From Legionella feeleii (lineage in GTDB: Bacteria > Pseudomonadota > Gammaproteobacteria > Legionellales > Legionellaceae): a DNA stretch of 64,000 nt. The notes beneath the pieces were generated by a model that saw nothing but the letters and a program-made list of their open reading frames with translations, was not told the DNA's origin and did not search any database. The stretch spans positions 1 to 64,000 of the forward strand of contig NZ_LNYB01000080.1 in the NCBI RefSeq assembly GCF_001467625.1. The letters run 5' to 3'. The translations under genes were made by a program, and so were the position numbers. Shown in pieces: positions 17,865-26,360 of the stretch. How positions within the stretch are numbered: the stretch's first letter is position 1; each line of letters begins with the position of its first letter.

Positions 17865-18360
17865 GCAGTTCTCCCACAGAACTAAAGCTAGTTAATAACT
17901 TCTCCACCTCTTTCCAAGGTAATCGACTGCCAGATTCTTCCATTCTCTGAAACGCAACTCGTGCAACTTCAACGGTAATTTTTTTGTCCTCAAGCATCTG
18001 TTTAACAAGCCATATAGTGCCATGTACGTCAACATTCAGGTCTTTGGCTGCATCACGCAGGGCTTTATCACCTGTTAACAACTGGCTATCCTCGTGTTTA
18101 GCAAGTATTAGTGCAAGCATATCGTTAACACTCGGTCTCACATATTTTTGATGAAGACTATAAGCTTCTGCAACTAAATCACCACTCATTGTTTTGCATA
18201 TTAATCCAAACTGCAATAAATGGGCATGTTGTTCCTCTAACTCTTCAGCAAATAAGGTGTCGGGTACTGCGAATTGGTATGACAAGCTAAACATCGCGCT
18301 CGTTAAATCGCCATACTCAATATCAATTAATACGCATGCATCACTGATGACAAGCAACAT
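17854..18360 (-). CDS. PIN-domain ribonuclease-like protein
   Basis: This 168-residue protein has a PIN fold. Acidic residues are at D7 (VISDACVLID), E39/E40, D80 (SVNDMLALI) and D98 (LTGDKALRDAA), matching the metal-binding set of PIN RNases. PIN proteins usually cut RNA and are often toxins. The ATG at 18360 lies inside the end of the upstream ImmA gene (20-base overlap), with GGAGAG nearby; an in-frame start 13 codons earlier is less likely. Its stop overlaps the helicase TTG. The chain of overlaps makes it part of a three-gene unit. The C-terminal tail (WKEVEKLLTS) is longer than in minimal PIN toxins. Confidence 0.8.
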   Translation of the reverse strand: MLLVISDACVLIDIEYGDLTSAMFSLSYQFAVPDTLFAEELEEQHAHLLQFGLICKTMSGDLVAEAYSLHQKYVRPSVNDMLALILAKHEDSQLLTGDKALRDAAKDLNVDVHGTIWLVKQMLEDKKITVEVARVAFQRMEESGSRLPWKEVEKLLTSFSSVGELLVY

Positions 18361-19405
18361 CCTGGCTCTCCATAGCACGCAAAGACCTAAATGATTCAAG
18401 CGGCATATTCATTAGTTCAGCGGCTTTCGATTCACCAATATATTGTTCGGCAAGGGCATGAAAAATCATTTGCTCAAAAATGCGAGTTATTTCTTTGGGG
18501 TATTGTTCCCCCGGTTCTTTTTTTGACCATCCACGATCATTAAATTCTGCACGTAGTTGACGATAAATATTATTAGAAATAATGCCAGTTTCTTCCGCTC
18601 GGTGCAGAATACTAGTCATACTAATCCCAAATTCTTGCTTTAATAAACTCAGTTCACGTGGCTCAATTGAATTGCGGTGTATTCCTAAAATGTTTATAAG
18701 AGACTGTTTTGGCAATAAAAATGCACCTGCAAATCTATTGCAGCAACTCTCAATATCCAAACTATCCTCAAGACGGCTATCTAATAGAAGGTGACCCAGT
18801 TCATGCGCTAAAGTAAATCGTTGCCTGTCACCTGGGCTTTGGTTACTAACAACGAAAATAGGAATTTCATTGACCTTGACATAAAGCCCATCAATTTTTG
18901 GATACTGTTCATTGTCAATTTGAAATACTTTTATACCGTTCTCTTCAAATATATCGATTAAATCAGGAATAGGATCCGAGCCCAAATTCCATTGCTTGCG
19001 GATCTGATCGGCTAATTTTTCAACATCCTCAATCTGATTGACTATCTTAGGTAAGTTCTTAATTGAAAATGGTTGAACTGGTGGAGTTGGGAATAATCCT
19101 TCAAGTTCAACACGGCGTTCAATTTGATCTAATACTATTGCGCTGATCTCTTCAAGCTGGCGCGGGGGCATATCAGCGTGCTTCCGATATTGGATATTTT
19201 GCAAAGTAAAACGCTCAGGCCTAAAAAAGTACTCCACTTTGACGTGAAGAGCCTTTGCCAGCTTGATAAGAACGTCTGAGGAAGGAGTCACCTCATTATC
19301 TTCGTATTTTTTAATGGCAGCATGACTCAGCGCAATTTGCTCTCCCAAATCACGTAGAGACAAGCCAGATGCTTTTCGTGCCCGTTGAATTCTATTACCT
19401 AACAT
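18341..19405 (-). CDS. XRE-family regulator with ImmA/IrrE metallopeptidase domain
   Basis: This 354-residue protein joins a Cro/CI helix-turn-helix (residues 5-60, IQRARKASGLSLRDLGEQIALSHAAIKKYED) to a COG2856 metallopeptidase with zinc motif HELGH at 201-205 and the downstream NRFAGAFLLP segment. Proteins of this type cleave repressors or act as antitoxins for PIN, RES and other toxins. Here it is first in a unit with a PIN gene and a nuclease-helicase. A dyad with TTTACA/TGTAAA ends lies just upstream and probably binds it for autoregulation. Confidence 0.9.
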   Translation of the reverse strand: MLGNRIQRARKASGLSLRDLGEQIALSHAAIKKYEDNEVTPSSDVLIKLAKALHVKVEYFFRPERFTLQNIQYRKHADMPPRQLEEISAIVLDQIERRVELEGLFPTPPVQPFSIKNLPKIVNQIEDVEKLADQIRKQWNLGSDPIPDLIDIFEENGIKVFQIDNEQYPKIDGLYVKVNEIPIFVVSNQSPGDRQRFTLAHELGHLLLDSRLEDSLDIESCCNRFAGAFLLPKQSLINILGIHRNSIEPRELSLLKQEFGISMTSILHRAEETGIISNNIYRQLRAEFNDRGWSKKEPGEQYPKEITRIFEQMIFHALAEQYIGESKAAELMNMPLESFRSLRAMESQDVACHQ

Positions 19406-19420
19406 TTCCCAATCCTCGAA

Positions 19421-19457
19421 GTTTACATTTACAATTATATACTATGTTTTTGTAAAC
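19421..19457. promoter_or_regulatory. Probable operator/promoter of the ImmA-PIN-helicase unit
   Basis: GTTTACA at 19421 and TGTAAAC at 19451-19457 form an inverted repeat, with a TATAAT -10 (minus strand) between them. An XRE repressor encoded 16 bases away is the natural candidate to bind it. A TTTAAA -35 lies about 18 bases before the -10. Confidence 0.6.
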
Positions 19458-19947
19458 TTTAAATTCCTTGAAAATAAATTGGATAAGGGTTCGCTGTTCG
19501 CGAACAGAAGAACAGTGTATTGGCCAAATTTGGTTCAATTCCGAGAGTCAGCAAAGTGGGCCTATTTGCGCGCTTTTCAACCTTCAACTAATCACCTTGC
19601 TGTAGTGAAACGGAATCAAGGTTGGTCCTGCAAAAACCTTGGTTACGCCTTCGGCTGCACCAAGGCTACAGTTGCTACACTTGCTTGTTTCATGCACCCA
19701 ATTTTTGCTTAAAATTTTGAGCTTTTTTCGATTATCCCAATGTTGGTAACAGGGGTTGAACGAGGATAAGCCGTCTTGCATTGACAAAAGTTGCCAAGAT
19801 GCTAGTTTGGAAAAGCATTCGATATAAAAACGTGTATTCAACTACGGATAGTGTTGAAAGGCGGTATAAACATCGTGTTGACAGGTCACGAGAGTAACTC
19901 GGCGGTCAATCGATTTAGCTCTAATTCGCAAAGGAGTGCTGAGGTCT
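19458..19947. other. Gene-free stretch with palindromes
   Basis: No convincing gene. It contains the 14-base palindrome CTGTTCGCGAACAG (19494-19507) and an imperfect hairpin with CCTTGGT/ACCAAGG arms (19637-19665) that looks like a REP-type element. Confidence 0.5.
19637..19665. repeat. REP-like hairpin
   Basis: CCTTGGT pairs with ACCAAGG across a centre GCC-TTC-GGC. The form is that of a REP or terminator-like hairpin, but no T-tract follows. Only one copy is seen in this window. Confidence 0.4.
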
Positions 19948-20637
19948 ATGCAACATAAAGAACATCATCGAATTGAACGAATTGGCTGGTTGCGCGCAGC
20001 GGTATTGGGTGCAAACGATGGTATTATTTCTACTGCGAGTTTGTTGATTGGTGTTGCTGCTGCCCACACGCCATACCATGGAATATTGGTAGCCGGGGGC
20101 GCAGGATTAATTGCGGGCGCCATGTCGATGGCTGCGGGGGAATATATATCGGTCAGTTCTCAAGCGGATACAGAAAAATCGGCTCTGCAACGTGAAAAGA
20201 AAGAACTGGAGACGAGTTTACCCAATGAAATTGAAGAGCTAACCGCTGTATACATCAACCGCGGATTAGAACCTGACTTGGCAAACGTCGTTGCAAGGCA
20301 ATTGATGGCTCACGATGCATTAAGCACACACGCTCGCGACGAGCTTGGCATTACCGAAATAACAAGTGCACGCCCCCTTCAGGCAGCCCTGTTTTCCGCT
20401 GCCAGTTTTACTCTTGGTTCATTATTACCGCTATTAACCCTTTTTTTTGCTCCCCAGCCTTATCTTATTTTAACCCTATCCGTGATGGCGGTTCTATTTC
20501 TGGCCTTACTGGGAGGCGTGGCTGCAAAGGTTGGCGGAGCCCGAATAATAGTAGGATGCTTACGGGTTGTGGTTTGGGGAAGTCTGGCAATGATTGTGAG
20601 TGCGGGTATTGGTTCCCTTCTGGGCATAGCGGTATAA
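19948..20637 (+). CDS. VIT1/CCC1-family membrane transporter
   Basis: A 229-residue membrane protein of the VIT (DUF125) family, which moves iron or manganese. Key features are GWLRAAVLGANDGIIS at the N-terminus, GLIAGAMSMAAGEYISVSSQAD in the second membrane segment, a central acidic helical metal-binding region (about 75-140), and three hydrophobic segments near the C-terminus (SFTLGSLLPLLTLFF, LSVMAVLFLALLGGVAAKVGG and WGSLAMIVSAGIGSLLGI). The ATG at 19948 with GAGG close by is preferred; a GTG at 19936 would add four residues. It faces away from the ImmA unit. A rho-independent terminator follows at 20742. Substrate is not proven. Confidence 0.88.
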   Translation: MQHKEHHRIERIGWLRAAVLGANDGIISTASLLIGVAAAHTPYHGILVAGGAGLIAGAMSMAAGEYISVSSQADTEKSALQREKKELETSLPNEIEELTAVYINRGLEPDLANVVARQLMAHDALSTHARDELGITEITSARPLQAALFSAASFTLGSLLPLLTLFFAPQPYLILTLSVMAVLFLALLGGVAAKVGGARIIVGCLRVVVWGSLAMIVSAGIGSLLGIAV

Positions 20638-20741
20638 AACTGCCTGATTATTGGGTCCATTAGACCTTAATCTAAACTAGTATTCATAGGTTAAACGCCC
20701 TAATTAAGCGCATTTATTAATCTTCACCGAGTCACTTGGAA

Positions 20742-20783
20742 AGCCTATGGAAGAACCCCCAGCCATAGGCTATACTTTTTTTT
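20742..20783 (+). terminator. Rho-independent terminator
   Basis: A nine-base stem, AGCCTATGG at 20742-20750 with CCATAGGCT at 20763-20771, is followed by a run of eight T near 20776-20783. It ends the VIT gene transcript and lies 28 bases before the next ATG. Confidence 0.8.
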
Positions 20784-20810
20784 ACTGTTATCAAAAGTGA
20801 GACACATATC

Positions 20811-21290
20811 ATGGGACAAGGGACTCCAATGGAATTGGTAAAAATTAAAAAAATCGTTGCTGAGATTCAAGAATTTCCAACCAAGATTGATTCCGCAGAG
20901 CAGGCTAAAAATGCACGGCACCTGCTGAGAAAATACGCCTTATTATCCGAAAAGATCGAGAGAAATGTTTTAATTGGTGCTGCACATCAAAAGGATCTTG
21001 CTAAAATTCGTACCGACGAGTTCAAAACCATACGACGTACATTAAAAGAAAAAGCAAATTCAATCCTGCATGCACACGACAGCAAGAAGGCTCAAAGTGA
21101 AAAACCGGCGAAAAAAACCGCCGCAAAAACAGCAGCCCCTAAAAAAACCGCAAAAGCGGCTGACTCGTCAGTTGCAAAAGAAGCAAAAACCACAAAGGCC
21201 TCTGCTTCAAAAGAGACAGGCGCAAAAAAGACCGTGAAAAAAGCATCACCTAAACCTAAAAAAGAAGCGGCCCCTAAAGAAAGCAAATAA
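20811..21290 (+). CDS. Histone H1-like basic protein
   Basis: A 159-residue protein. The N-terminal 90 residues are helical and charged (MELVKIKKIVAEIQEF… through NARHLLRKYALLSEKIERNV). The C-terminal 65 residues are a Lys/Ala/Pro/Thr-rich tail with KKTAAKTAAPKKTAKA-type repeats, as in histone H1-like bacterial proteins. It is probably a DNA- or RNA-binding nucleoid protein. An internal ATG at 20829 has a better ribosome site (AGGGA) and would give a 153-residue form beginning MELVKI. Regulation is unknown; the upstream terminator isolates it from the VIT gene. Confidence 0.7.
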   Translation: MGQGTPMELVKIKKIVAEIQEFPTKIDSAEQAKNARHLLRKYALLSEKIERNVLIGAAHQKDLAKIRTDEFKTIRRTLKEKANSILHAHDSKKAQSEKPAKKTAAKTAAPKKTAKAADSSVAKEAKTTKASASKETGAKKTVKKASPKPKKEAAPKESK

Positions 21291-21343
21291 TGGGGTTCTC
21301 GCAAAAATGCTCATACGCCTCAAGGCGTGCACCGATGAAACCG

Positions 21344-21379
21344 TGAGCGAGTCATGACACAACAGTCTTGACTCGCTCA
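21344..21379. terminator. Hairpin between converging genes
   Basis: TGAGCGAGTCA at 21344-21354 is inverted perfectly at 21369-21379. It lies between the converging H1-like and glucanase genes and probably stops transcription on both strands, although no long T-run follows. Confidence 0.6.
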
Positions 21380-21408
21380 TGCAACTCCCTAACTGATTAT
21401 TGAATCAA

Positions 21409-24400
21409 TTAAAAACCACCGGGAAGGTTAATGCTTCCAGCTTTATCCGCTGTTGCAGGGGATGAATTAATAAAACAGCCCTTTGATTTGTCGTTGATGG
21501 TAGAGACGACTCCATCCTTGCCAATTGCCAAAGTACAAAGGTTGCTATTGCTGCCTGTGATGGTCATCACCGAAGGGCCTGCAACATTCTTCACCAGACA
21601 GGCTGGGTTCTTCGTGGCCGGATCAGGGCAGGTAATACTATTGTTGATCAGCACCGGTTTAAAAGGATAACCCACATAGACTACGTAGGAAAACCGGTCA
21701 GCCGGTGGCGGGGGCTCCTCTTTGCCGCAAAGACCACCCTTCATTTCTCCGGGTTGTATATTCTCCAGACGGCAAACAAAACCACCTTCCTGATAAAAAT
21801 TCACGTTTCTTACTGACGTTCCATGATTGTATGCGACCACATAGGTATTCTCCCCGGCACCAAAAACGGCATACGCTGGTGTATCTGCGCTGTAAGAGGT
21901 ATTTAACGATCCTAGCGCTTTCAAGTTTTGAATCCAGTAATAAATACTGGGTTTAGACTCACCAGGATCGGGGGTGTTCCCTTGCACATCGAAATACTGG
22001 GTGTAATATTGCGATGCCTTGACCGGATCGCCTAAAGCCAGGTATTTCAACAAAGTACCGCAATAAGCAGAATTTGAAGCATCACCAGAACAGGGATTTT
22101 TAGCATCCTCCCTATAGACCTTGGTCACAAAATTGGGATCATAACCAAGATAAAACGATCCGGCATTGATGGGTAATGTATTGGAAGCAAGATTTTGATA
22201 GTAACAAGGTTGGCCAGCGCAGAAATAAGTTGAGCGATCCAGCTTACCCCCCCAGACATTTCCGACCAGCAAATAGTTTTGTCCGGTGCTGCTATTTGAC
22301 CATCCTGTAGGGAAAACACCGGAGCCAGGGTTTTGGTTAAAATGATAATGATTCAACCCTTGTTCTTCAGTAGTATAAAGATACAAGCCTGTTTCCAGTA
22401 CCTCTTGAGGGGAAGTCGTATCGCCATCAAAACTAATCCCTTCCGTATTTAAGCCCCATAAAATAATGGCTTGGGCTAAATTCATAAATTCAGCACTGTC
22501 TTCCTCATTGACGTTATCAAAGCTATAAGGCATGCCTAACGCTGAGGATAAACCTGCATAAGGATCAAAACTTCTAAAATGCGGAAACCTGGTTGCTTCG
22601 GCCTCGTCCCCATACTTGTAATTGCAAATATCGCGAATAAGCAAATTAACCATGCCGCCATAGGCTTGTGCCCATGCTTTATCAAATTGCGCAATGGTCG
22701 CCGCACCATCAATTAAATAACCCCAGTGAAAAGAATGATCGGTTAAGGTAGTCGCAGTGAAGAAACCACTGGGAAACCCCATCATCGTATACCATTGGCT
22801 ATTATAGGCATAAAACCAGGCACCCTCAGCACGCGGGCAATCCCCGACACCACCGGGACAAGGATCGGTATAATTCAGGCCAGTGAGAAAACTGGTCACC
22901 TGATTTTTTAGATCAGTTAGCAAGCTATCACGAATTTTCTGATAGTTGGGATTAGCAGGGGCTGTTCCCATTAACACATTGGCTATTTTTATCAGCTGGG
23001 CTTCCCTACCTAATAATTTTCCTGTGGCATAGGTATCTGTCCAGGGATTTTTAGCGTCGAGGTGAGGGTCCGGAGGGAGTGTAAAGGAATAACTTGCGAT
23101 TTTATCCAGCTCAGTCTGGCTTAACCGGTTGGGTAGCACAGGCAATACACCATGAAACCCTACCTCAGTAGAAAAAGAAGACTTATCGCTGATTCCTGAA
23201 GGCACCACATAAGCATGCATGGTCCCTTTTAATGTCTGAATGGTGCCTTTATCACTGGCACATTCATCCTGGAACAGGCATCCTGCTTTTTCGCTGTCAC
23301 TCATGTTTTTAATCTGCCAGGGATAGAGAAAAACCAGTGGTTGGTTCTTTAGTGAGGCATTCGGATAGACCGTTTGTGAATCAAAATTAAAATGGGTAAC
23401 CACTTTTGCATTATTTTTATCGTAGTCGTAAGTGACAGATGTACTTTTGATAAAGGTAGCAGCATAGGGCTTAAATTGATTTGCCATCTCAACCGCCGCT
23501 GAATCCGAAGAGGCAGGGATAACAGCCAGCGAAAAATAACGATTAGCTTCTGCGGTCTGAATGGTAGTACTCGGAACAATATTGCCGCTTCCTCCCTGAT
23601 TAACCGGGACAATCACAGACCCTGAGGTAGTTTTCCAGGGTACGACTGCTGTATCAGGATTTGAGAAATAAGCATAATACCGGTAGCCCGAATCAGAGGC
23701 ATTCTTTGTTTTAAATACGCTAATCCCCTTGTCCTGGCTTAATAATTTTGCATCTTGCGAATTAGTAAACTGGAGATAAGAGGTCGTTTGCTTGTTTTTC
23801 TTCTCAACAAAAATGAACGGGGAGCCCTCTACCATATTGGCAACGAGAAGAGGTGTATTATTACGTGCCCAGCCTACAGAGACCATCCAATCAGAATAGT
23901 CAGCAACTAAAGGGGCAGTCCCCATCAAATCGCCGGTAGTCACTGTTACATCGAGTGTATTGTCATAACCACGGTCAACATGCACATTGTCCACTTTGGC
24001 ATTTTGCAAAGGAATCCCTAAAGAAACGCCTCTTTCTGTCAAACGTACAGAAAGCGGATTGGGAATTAATAATAAGGGATTGAGATAATCACTATCCTGT
24101 ATTTGTCCAGACGCCTTATCCACTGCTAACATCGGCGTCCACCAAAGCCCCGTTGTTGTGGGTTTATTAGCCAAGCCAAACTGACTCCCCTGAAATCCTG
24201 ACTTTAAGGTCGAATAGTTGTTGATTAGGGGATAACCCGCATCCTTTGAGACACGCCCGGGATATTTTTGTGCGAGCTTTTGAATTTGTTGATCGTCGTA
24301 ATAAATCCCTTTACCAAGTTGTGTCGCACTATGAATTGCCTGACTATGTGAAAGAAAAATTGCGGTCGTTAAGAGGAAAATTTTTTTGGTTGTGTTTAAC

Positions 24401-24420
24401 TTTCTGTTCATCCCTGTCAT
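21409..24420 (-). CDS. Secreted GH81 endo-beta-1,3-glucanase
   Basis: A large secreted glycosidase of 1003 residues from the chosen start. Signal peptide: MTGMNRKLNTTKKIFLLTTA, ending near SHSQAIHSA. The GH81 core follows, with GLWWTPML, YLNPLLLIPNPLSVRL, DHSFHWGYLIDGAA and FRSFDPYAGLSSALG; the catalytic glutamate is probably in NEEDSAEFMN. The last 130 residues hold Cys-rich and Ig/lectin-like parts with CLVKNVAG. The start is at 24420, with GGAGA eight bases upstream; the frame runs 14 codons further up. GH81 enzymes cut beta-1,3-glucan of fungi, plants or algae, so it may help feed on cell walls of amoebal or fungal food. It follows homospermidine synthase on the same strand but is probably its own unit. 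Confidence 0.88.
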   Translation of the reverse strand: MTGMNRKLNTTKKIFLLTTAIFLSHSQAIHSATQLGKGIYYDDQQIQKLAQKYPGRVSKDAGYPLINNYSTLKSGFQGSQFGLANKPTTTGLWWTPMLAVDKASGQIQDSDYLNPLLLIPNPLSVRLTERGVSLGIPLQNAKVDNVHVDRGYDNTLDVTVTTGDLMGTAPLVADYSDWMVSVGWARNNTPLLVANMVEGSPFIFVEKKNKQTTSYLQFTNSQDAKLLSQDKGISVFKTKNASDSGYRYYAYFSNPDTAVVPWKTTSGSVIVPVNQGGSGNIVPSTTIQTAEANRYFSLAVIPASSDSAAVEMANQFKPYAATFIKSTSVTYDYDKNNAKVVTHFNFDSQTVYPNASLKNQPLVFLYPWQIKNMSDSEKAGCLFQDECASDKGTIQTLKGTMHAYVVPSGISDKSSFSTEVGFHGVLPVLPNRLSQTELDKIASYSFTLPPDPHLDAKNPWTDTYATGKLLGREAQLIKIANVLMGTAPANPNYQKIRDSLLTDLKNQVTSFLTGLNYTDPCPGGVGDCPRAEGAWFYAYNSQWYTMMGFPSGFFTATTLTDHSFHWGYLIDGAATIAQFDKAWAQAYGGMVNLLIRDICNYKYGDEAEATRFPHFRSFDPYAGLSSALGMPYSFDNVNEEDSAEFMNLAQAIILWGLNTEGISFDGDTTSPQEVLETGLYLYTTEEQGLNHYHFNQNPGSGVFPTGWSNSSTGQNYLLVGNVWGGKLDRSTYFCAGQPCYYQNLASNTLPINAGSFYLGYDPNFVTKVYREDAKNPCSGDASNSAYCGTLLKYLALGDPVKASQYYTQYFDVQGNTPDPGESKPSIYYWIQNLKALGSLNTSYSADTPAYAVFGAGENTYVVAYNHGTSVRNVNFYQEGGFVCRLENIQPGEMKGGLCGKEEPPPPADRFSYVVYVGYPFKPVLINNSITCPDPATKNPACLVKNVAGPSVMTITGSNSNLCTLAIGKDGVVSTINDKSKGCFINSSPATADKAGSINLPGGF

Positions 24421-24588
24421 CGGTATCTTCTCCTGTTTTAGAAAATAAACTTCTGAATTCAATAGGTTGATCTTTCATGATAACTGCATTCTGCATGGAA
24501 TGCACCCCAAAGCCCTGGATAATTGCAGGCGTATCTGGAAAATACTGGGGAGGGCGATTCGATAGTCTTTGGGGAAACAGTTCGCCAA

Positions 24589-25986
24589 TCAAATTCGAAT
24601 ATTAATAAACTGCCAGGGATCACTGTGGTCAATATAGGTATTATTTAAATCGCCTCTGTCTCGCAGGGGAGTCCAATCGGTATAATAACCATCGACTTTA
24701 CCAAGGTAAGGCAAGGCTATACTCAATACATACTCATGGTCCATATCTTCAGGCTCTATAATTCCACGTTCCGGATTTTTAATCGCCCAAATCATACCCG
24801 CTAAAACGCCAGCGGCCACCTGTAAACTGGTCGCATTATTGTGGTTAACCAACTCTCTCGCTTCATGGATGGAGAGATGAGAGCCATACCAATAAGCTCC
24901 CTTTTTATTCCCCATTAACAGCACGCCGAGTTCATCAGAGCCATCAACAATGTCATTCAAAATAATTCGCTTTTCATTATGAGGGAGGTATTGTCTTTGC
25001 ACGAGCTCGTTTAAAGATAAAATCGCATCAGGGCAGAGATGATATGCATAATGGACTGTTGGCCTGTAATACACTTTATTATCTTTGTTTAAAGTTAAAT
25101 ACTCTGCAATCGATAAAGACTCTGCGTGAGTAATTAAAAACCCGTTAATAGGACCAGCGTTAGGGGTCCAGGTACGGACTTTCGTCTCTGCGCCTGGCTG
25201 ACTAAGATATATTCCACACTTTGAACCAAAGTTGTGATGATTGGCATCATGAGGCCAATGCCGCTCATGACTTCCCCAGCCCAATTCAGCAGGCCGCAGC
25301 GCTTCAGAAATTAACGCATCGACTGACCATGTATTGATAAATTCATCCTCTCTTTTAGCTCGAGAGGAAATTTGCGTATCACGTTCAGAAATGTGGATGG
25401 TTTTTATATCAAGATCGTGGGCCAATTGCGCCCATTCCACCGCTTTTTTTGGCAGCTCCCTTTCCAGCTTATTATCTTTTGCCACGTTCCATAAAGCTTG
25501 TTTAAGGAAGTGGGATACTAACCCGGGATTGGCTCCATGTCTTACGACTGCGGTAGGCCCCTTCTTTCTAAGTTGCAGGGTCGCATCACGCAACGCATAA
25601 TTGGAAAGGAGTTGGCTGTTATCACTATACCTTTCCTCCCAACATTCAGCGGCTGCATCCAAATACAATATTCCATTTAAATGGCAATATTTAATTAAAT
25701 CAATACTGGATACGCCTACGGATAAATTTAATAAAAAATCACCTGGCGTAAGAATAGATGACAACAGTTCCTGGTAATTATTTTCGGTAACAGCAATTTC
25801 CTTGAATGGGACGCTATAATTTTTTGCCACCTCTGCACCAAGATTATGTTTTGACAGAATGTGAATTTGGGAGGGTTCTAATTTAAAATATTTGAATAAA
25901 AGAGGTAATATTGCTTGGCCAATACTGCCGAATCCAAGAATTAGAATTTTATTTTTATAACCTATTTGAGTCACGGATTTATCCAT
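24589..25986 (-). CDS. hss: Homospermidine synthase
   Basis: A 465-residue enzyme of the saccharopine-dehydrogenase-like family that makes sym-homospermidine from putrescine, using NAD+. The N-terminal Rossmann fold shows ILILGFGSIGQAILPLL (residues 14-30). Later landmarks are YLDAAAECWEERY, VRHGANPGLVSHF and NHHNFGSKCGIYLSQPG. Length fits the bacterial family (about 470-480). Homospermidine replaces spermidine in several Legionella and alphaproteobacteria. The divergent downstream aldehyde dehydrogenase/aminotransferase pair may handle related amines. Confidence 0.92.
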   Translation of the reverse strand: MDKSVTQIGYKNKILILGFGSIGQAILPLLFKYFKLEPSQIHILSKHNLGAEVAKNYSVPFKEIAVTENNYQELLSSILTPGDFLLNLSVGVSSIDLIKYCHLNGILYLDAAAECWEERYSDNSQLLSNYALRDATLQLRKKGPTAVVRHGANPGLVSHFLKQALWNVAKDNKLERELPKKAVEWAQLAHDLDIKTIHISERDTQISSRAKREDEFINTWSVDALISEALRPAELGWGSHERHWPHDANHHNFGSKCGIYLSQPGAETKVRTWTPNAGPINGFLITHAESLSIAEYLTLNKDNKVYYRPTVHYAYHLCPDAILSLNELVQRQYLPHNEKRIILNDIVDGSDELGVLLMGNKKGAYWYGSHLSIHEARELVNHNNATSLQVAAGVLAGMIWAIKNPERGIIEPEDMDHEYVLSIALPYLGKVDGYYTDWTPLRDRGDLNNTYIDHSDPWQFINIRI

Positions 25987-26360
25987 AAATTATCCTTCAA
26001 ATAGAAGCTCTATTGATAATTATTTAAAGTATGGATTTAACAACACACTTCAGAATTTTTATCGGTTTAAATTTAGCTTACCTTACTTTGTCTTAAGTAT
26101 AGTTCACAAAAATAATCTGTTTTAAAAGTTTTAAAATTTTTAACTTAATAAAGAGTTCGTTGAAAATAATCCCCATCCCTGGCAATGAAAAGGGAACCGC
26201 GTTTACTGGCTTGGATTTGATATCTATAATAGATTTGATGAACCTTTCTTTTTAACTTTATCCAGATTAACTTCGTTGGGAGATTGGAAACCAGTTTGCA
26301 ACAGAACCATTCGGCTGACAAAGGAACTGATGACACGCAATAAAACTAGGGACTCAGTAA
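25987..26360. other. Gene-free divergent promoter region
   Basis: 374 AT-rich bases between the divergent homospermidine synthase and aldehyde dehydrogenase genes. It must hold both promoters. I see no clear operator or RNA structure. Confidence 0.5.

Noticed and set aside
24344-24592. 82-codon minus-strand frame between homospermidine synthase and the glucanase
   Set aside because: It begins with TTG, overlaps the glucanase signal peptide in another frame and has no ribosome site.
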